Assembly (NCBI GenBank): GCA_030704615.1
Contig: CM060731.1
Span: forward strand, 24,616,001 to 24,676,000
Direction of reading: 5' to 3'
Length of the DNA stretch: 60,000 nt
Source: Takakia lepidozioides
Lineage: Eukaryota; Streptophyta; Takakiopsida; Takakiales; Takakiaceae
Below, in pieces: positions 55,000 through 60,000 of the stretch. The position numbers and the translations under genes are program-made. The first letter of the stretch is position 1, and each line of letters starts with the position of its first letter. Under the pieces are notes generated by a model, which was not told where the DNA came from, ran no database searches, and was given only the letters and a program-made list of their open reading frames with translations.

Positions 55000-57340
55000 G
55001 ACTGAAATTGTGCGTCTGGAAGGAGCGAAGGGATCATGTGTGTGGCGATTCCCCTGTTAACAAGTTAGGGAGTGGTTTTGAGGGTGGAAATGAACTTAGC
55101 TTCACAGAGTTGGTTCAGAGTTTTGTAGTTAGATCTCTCCCGCAGTTTGTGCCATCAGCCATCATTTTATGCAGGTGTAGGTGTGTGTGTGTGTGTTATT
55201 CTTTTTTTTGTTAAAGCGGATTTTCACTTTCGCCTAAACTACAGAGAGGAGACCCATGCAAGCTTGCAGTAGACTATTTTCGAAGTACTTCAACTCTGTC
55301 TATACAGGTAACCTGGATTTATATGAGGAGCATGGAAACTCCACATTACGAAGTGGTGCGACCTAATATGAGTGGTCTTCTAACTCCGCAAGTAATAAAC
55401 AAACTGGCAAGAGTAGCTTTGATTATTGTCTTAACTGTGCAAAAATGAATGAGGGTCTTACAAGTTATGATAGTGGCAAACAAGAATAGAGATGGTAAGT
55501 TGTTTCCTAATTGGCTTAAAAATCTGTGCTAGATGTGACTAGATTTGTGCTTCTATCTCTGCCCCTCCCAATCCGGTGGTTGGCAATGGGTATGTTGCAA
55601 TCCGGATCTTTTCACCAAGCAGAAATCGGCCAACTTGTTTGATGGTTTGAGATAATTTCCTGAAAAGCTTAAATGATATATTATGGGAGTTAATGCGCAT
55701 GGGAAATTGGAAGTTGCGAACTTCCTCAACTGAGAGAGAGGGTTTTGACAAAGTTGCAATCTCTTTTTGATCCTTGCTCTCCTGTTCTGTTGCAATGTAT
55801 AAATATAAGGCTATGGTGGGTGGGGTTCATAATTCATACTTTTGAATCCTGTCTATTCTCTATTTCAAGAAGGTGAGGAAACTGCAGATCCGGAGACTAC
55901 ATACGGATTCTATTGGGCGCGAAAGTGCCAAGAGAGGAAGGGAGGGAAGAGTTTGGTGGTACCATCCTCTGTCCTTGCCTCTCTTATCAGTCATCTGCAT
56001 TCCAGGCAGATAACCTTCTTCATCCACATGACTTTGAATCGGAGTGAAGGGTGGTGGACCTAGCACATGGATTCTCAGACTTTGTGGCTGAAATTTAGGA
56101 AAAGAGAAGCTGTCACTAAATAATTTAATCTGCGCCACTCTGCACACTGGACTTCTGTGCACAGTAAGGAAACACTGTGCAAAGAAGAGCAGAGAAAAGA
56201 GAGGAGAACGGAGGCTCAAATTTAAACCAAGTGCTTGCATCGCAGCCATCCATTACGTCCAAATGGACGGTGGAAATCAATCAACATAGCACAAAATCCT
56301 ACTGGTGAATTATCATGTTAGATAGAAGCTGCGAGACCCCTTAGTAAAAAAACAGGGGCCTGAAAAGGAAAAAAAACCAGAAAATGATGGTTCCCCTGGC
56401 CGGGTGGTGCCAAAATGCACCATGGGAACTAGCCCTTTTCGCCTGGGAAGTGAGTTCCCTTGCGCCCTAAATCCAAACGCCCCATCGCACCAAAGACCTC
56501 CACGATCTTGCCACTTGCACTTGTGAGGGCCGTCCAATCGCCAGGGTTTGGTGGGCTGGAGGGGCAAGCCGCACCACGCCCCATCGTTGGTGTTGCCACC
56601 TTCCATCGTCCCTGTTGCGGAAATGTCGTTTGGTATTTGTGTTATATTCTTTTCTTGGAGTGGGCCTTCAAGGTAATAGACCCTGTTGAATTCGCAGGCG
56701 GTAACCTGATGTTGCATTGCTAATTACGGAGGGAGAATGGCGGCTCGATGAGAAAGAAGTGAAGGAGGCGACATCTGAAGGTACAACATTCACACCCCCT
56801 CCCCCAGCGCCCCCATTTTCCTTATATTTGCATGGTGCTTGAGCTTTAGTAGGCGGACTTTACAAGTGGATGGACTGGCACAGGTTATAGGCTGCATGTT
56901 GTATGCTTATTAAGGAGGGTAGAGACTCAGAATGCTATGCTTGTTTGCATGTTGTGCTGTTGGTTTCTACTATAGTGATGTAGTGCAGTGTTAGGTTTTC
57001 TATAGGGAATATGTTATTCATGAGTATCAAAACCATGCCGAAAACTGCAGCTAAATGTATGCTGGCGCACTCTTTTTTTGACAAATACATGGTGAGCTCC
57101 AGGAATCTAGGCAATGCCCAGCCCCTCATATTGGTTTGTGATTCCATGAATCGCTTTCTAATGTTGAAGGTAGTTCAGATTTTTCTGTACCATACCCCTC
57201 AATGGACAGGTTTTGGCTGACCCACAACATTTACCCACTTTCAATCATCAGTTCCCTCATCCACACCACCAAGGGTTCTATTAGTGTCAGATTCCTCTCA
57301 AACTACAAGATGATGAATTGCATGAAGTTGTACATTTGAA
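55000..57340. other. 3' flank of the SR gene; no gene seen
   Basis: The first few hundred bases should be the SR 3' UTR. Beyond that only short overlapping frames occur on both strands, none recognised, with a (GT)7 run at about 55183-55196. Confidence 0.4.
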
Positions 57341-58870
57341 GAAGTTCAAACCTAACTACGACTTGAATAGAAAGTTTCACTTGGAATGGGCAACAAAGTT
57401 AGCATGGGCTGAAAGAGCGCTTGCAGCAGAGGAAGTCTGTATCTTGTGAGGTGACTGGTGTGCTCCACTATCAACCAGTCTCCCGAAGGCATGGCCCCCA
57501 AGTGAGACACCTTAATCAAGCATGAGGGAAAGAGGAGGGCAGAGAAAGATGTACCCAAGTATAAGGTAAAGAAAGGGGAGTGATACATTACTGTTGATTG
57601 CAAGCACAAAAAGAATGTTGTTTTGTACTATTAATCATGTGCTTCTGCCACTATACTGGAGTAGGCAGTTGTGCCAAACAGAGCTAAGAAGGATAAAAAG
57701 AGGGTTCAGTTCGCTACCATACTTCATGTGCTTTCTAGTGGTCGTCCAATCTAGGAAAAGTCACTTGGCATGAACTCCAAACCATTGTGATAAAACATAG
57801 GGTCCTACAAACTCTTGAAAAATAAAACTTCTAAAAGATTTAGTTTAACAAAGGGTTGTGGTATTATGAAAATTACATTGATAGAAAAAATAGGGGTATT
57901 TAAAAATATATATATATGGGAAGAAGGAAAAAATGGGGGATTGTGAAGCTCGAACTCCCTTCACCATTATGATTCCCTTGAGTGGATGAACGTAAGTAGG
58001 TAACTATGGATGAAATATGAGTTGGGATGGAGTTATGAGGAGGTGGTGATTTGTCTTGCTCTAATAGCTAGTTAGGATTACGAACATACAAAATTTTATA
58101 TAATACTTTAAAATAAAATTGGGTGATAATAATAATAATAATAAATTGATAATTTTTTTTTAAAAATGTCTACAAAAAACTTGTAGTACAAAATTATTTA
58201 ACTTAAGGATTAAAAAAAAACCAAATAATATCCCCAACTATTCACCCGTTGTTTGCAAATGGCAACAAAATTTTATAAGGAGTGATCTCCCCGGGCGTCC
58301 AATGACAGACTTTGTTTATGTTTCATGAGGTCCACAACCACCCAAGGGTGCATTTGAGTAACACATCAGGGTGGATTATGGCTAAATTTATGCATAGCAA
58401 AGTCAAGGATGTTTATGTTGTCATGTGTGAAGCCTGCAAGATATTTAACACTGACTTGTGATGAAAGAACATCTGTGGATAATGGCTCTTGGATCAGCAT
58501 ACATGCTTACATTATGCAAAACTGGGTAAGAGTCCCCATGATGATCTCTCTGCAGAAAATTGTGGATGGGTCAAGGGGGTTGATAACTTGACAATTGTTA
58601 TCATGGATGCTTTGAGGAAGTGTGGAGGACTCTCAAATAGTGGTAATAGCTCAGAAATTGCTATGTTTTGGGACTGATGGGGTGAGTACATTTTCAAGAT
58701 GTAAATAATGGGGTTAACAAATCTTAATTACTACAACCATGTCACAAAATGAATACATTCATGGGGTGTTTATACTGCATCAGGCAATCAATGTTCTCAA
58801 GAAGCAGACGAATACAACACTTCAACAACAATATATATGGGTCCCGCAACAAAACCAGGAAGGCCTACCA
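57340..58870 (+). pseudogene. hAT-like transposase-derived gene, heavily degraded (5' and middle part)
   Basis: Plus-strand remnants in the order of a plant hAT-like protein family. FHLEWATKLAWAERALAAEE (about 57370), then KDVPKYKVKKGE and CKHKKNVVLYY (57550-57620), then AVVPNRAKKDKKRVQFATIL and HVLSSGRPI (57665-57750). Further on are RYLTLTCDERTSVDNGSWIS and WVRVPMMISLQKIVDGS (58440-58575), VDNLTIVIMDALRKCGGL (58578-58635), DGV..FQDV (near 58676-58705) and a weak HC..H..N-like end by 58790. Several stops and at least three frame changes. The remaining domain lies inverted at 58950-59255. Confidence 0.65.
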
Positions 58871-58949
58871 CATGCCACAACAACAAACCACATTTAGAAA
58901 CTGCAAATGTAACAGAATTTTTTTTTTTTTTTTTAAATCATATAATGCG

Positions 58950-59255
58950 TATGGCAGAGGTTCAGATCTGCTCACCTTAGCTGGCTTGTTGTCAACTCAG
59001 TCAATTTTCATTTTGGCCAGCAAGCTTCTATACTCAGCCAAAATCCTCTTCAGTGGCTCAATGATAAAAACCCACCGTGTTTTCACATTCTTCAACATTT
59101 TTCAGATCCTTTGTTTCCATCATGTCTGCAGGTTTAATGAATTTCAAATATCTCTTGGGGCTATGGGCAAAGTAGGTATGGCTGGTTTGAAGCAAAGCTT
59201 CAATGTTGTTAACAATTCCCAATTGAGATGGGAGGGCAGCAAAGCCGTGAGCAGA
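58950..59255 (-). pseudogene. hAT-like gene remnant, inverted next part
   Basis: On the minus strand: LGIVNNIEALLQTSHTYFAH, SPKRYLKFIKPADMMETKDL, then in a shifted frame NVKTRWVFIIEPLKRILAEY. This is the block that follows the zinc-binding-like region in the same protein family, but it sits in opposite orientation to 57340-58870. A T17 run (58918-58934) is near the junction. An inversion or a second, opposite copy explains it. Confidence 0.65.
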
Positions 59256-59290
59256 ACCTGTGAGCAGATTCAAAGCGTGAGCAGATTTCT
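59245..59290 (+). repeat. Three GTGAGCAG motifs
   Basis: CCGTGAGCAGAACC, TGTGAGCAGATTC and GCGTGAGCAGATTT in 46 bp. The same word returns at 59961 and 59982, with related forms GTGAGCATGCTCAC (59907) and CGTGAGTAG (59935). Confidence 0.7.
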
Positions 59291-59580
59291 GATGCGGACC
59301 CCAAAACCGTGGGAACAAGTGGGCCTATTGCCGTGGACGCCAACTTCACTACAACGACGCAATCTCCGCTCCATCGGACCAAAGATAGAAAGGCTCCATG
59401 ACGACAAAGTGGCACGAATACACGATAAAACATTCACGGATGAATGGATTTGGGATGGACATAAAAGTGAAATGGATGAACGTTGGATGAAGCACGGATG
59501 AAAAGTTGTCCAGATGAGGGGACTATGGACAACTGTATGAGCATGTCTCGTGAGGGATCAGCAAGTGCAGGGACCAGACA

Positions 59581-59743
59581 TTAAGGTATCGTCAACGACA
59601 TCTTAAATTGCATGCTCAGCATGAGAAATGAACCCATGAAAATCGTTGCAAGAAAAAAAATCTTGTTAGGAAAAAACCATAGGGAGGAGTTGTAATCTTG
59701 CTCAGGGAAGCACGAATTAAGATGTCGTCAACGACATCTTAAT
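59581..59743. repeat. Two related palindromes, 110 bp apart
   Basis: 59716-59743 is a perfect palindrome with 13-bp arms ATTAAGATGTCGT and ACGACATCTTAAT around CA. 59581-59606 is a second copy with mismatches in the left arm (TTAAGGTATCGT CA ACGACATCTTAA). No gene lies between. Confidence 0.85.
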
Positions 59744-59791
59744 CCCCTGCCCTGTTTGGACATGGGAATTTCACCAAACGGGATAAAACAC

Positions 59792-59815
59792 TATATATAT
59801 ATATATATATATATA
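59792..59815. repeat. (TA)n microsatellite
   Basis: About twelve TA units directly after the word AAAACAC. Confidence 0.9.
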
Positions 59816-60000
59816 AGCCAAAAAATGGAGAAAGGTTTGGGTTTACTTGAACAAAGTGGATCCATGAAAAGTGACTGGTCTCATTTGCAAGAGGGTAGCT
59901 ACCGTGTGAGCATGCTCACGCTTTAAGTGGTAAACGTGAGTAGAATCCCTTAAGCGTGAGCAGATTGCAAACGTGAGCAGATTAGTGAATGAGAGCCTAC

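Noticed and set aside
56313-56717. 134-codon minus-strand frame with an overlapping plus frame
   Set aside because: No recognisable family, both strands open, and no intron or domain evidence.

Overview
This window is nuclear DNA from a large, repeat-rich, intron-rich eukaryote, most likely a streptophyte (green plant lineage; a charophyte alga such as Chara would fit, but this is a guess). The reasons are genes of plant type (an SR30/SR34-like splicing factor, a plant-type TBC RabGAP, a BNR/sialidase-like protein, PhzF, NOT3), spliceosomal introns of about 80-700 bp with GT...AG borders, and plant-style transposon cargo (tnp2, DUF4216, DUF4218). Bacterial features (operons, Shine-Dalgarno sites, CRISPR) are absent.

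Layout. 1-7.0 kb: head-to-tail array of one APE-type LINE family on the minus strand (three copies plus short 3'-tail pieces), joined through TC-rich tracts. One copy carries a 146-bp LTR-like insertion that contains a tRNA-like Pol III unit. 7.1-9.1 kb: 5' part of a sialidase-like gene (minus), whose 3' part is cut off by the array or lies beyond the window. 10.7-11.5 kb: 3' end of another LINE. 12.1-16.1 kb: a complete 8-exon TBC/RabGAP gene (minus), decoded here to 379 aa. 16.2-18.1 kb: LINE fragment and an inverted repeat. 18.4-25.5 kb: a long-TIR DNA transposon with a degraded tnp2/DUF4218/DUF4216 cassette and captured ribosomal protein L27e fragments, next to its 1-kb deletion derivative in head-to-head orientation. 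25.5-38.8 kb: a region bounded by another matching pair of these TIRs. It holds a broken, intron-containing DDE integrase-core gene, a ~100-bp tandem repeat, an aldo-keto reductase pseudogene, an F-box/kelch remnant, another LINE copy and a TC tract hit by a second LINE family. 38.8-41.8 kb: PhzF-like gene or pseudogene followed by the first exon of a NOT3 homologue. 43.8-44.7 kb: a piggyBac-like MITE. 46.6-48.8 kb: a membrane-protein gene with a DUF1648-like start (minus). 50.6-55.0 kb: a complete 14-exon SR splicing factor gene (plus), decoded here to 339 aa. 57.3-59.3 kb: decayed hAT-like gene, partly inverted. 59.5-60 kb: perfect palindromes and repeated GTGAGCAG motifs.

The genes do not form a pathway. 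Only the SR factor and the TBC gene read as intact. The sialidase-like and DUF1648-like genes are probably functional but are incompletely resolved. Most of the remaining DNA is mobile elements. The most unusual items are the tRNA-bearing LTR-like element (4303-4448), LINE families that repeatedly end in TC microsatellites, and a tnp2-carrying transposon whose ends begin TAGGGAATTCC rather than CACTA and hold arrays of a 16-bp palindrome.
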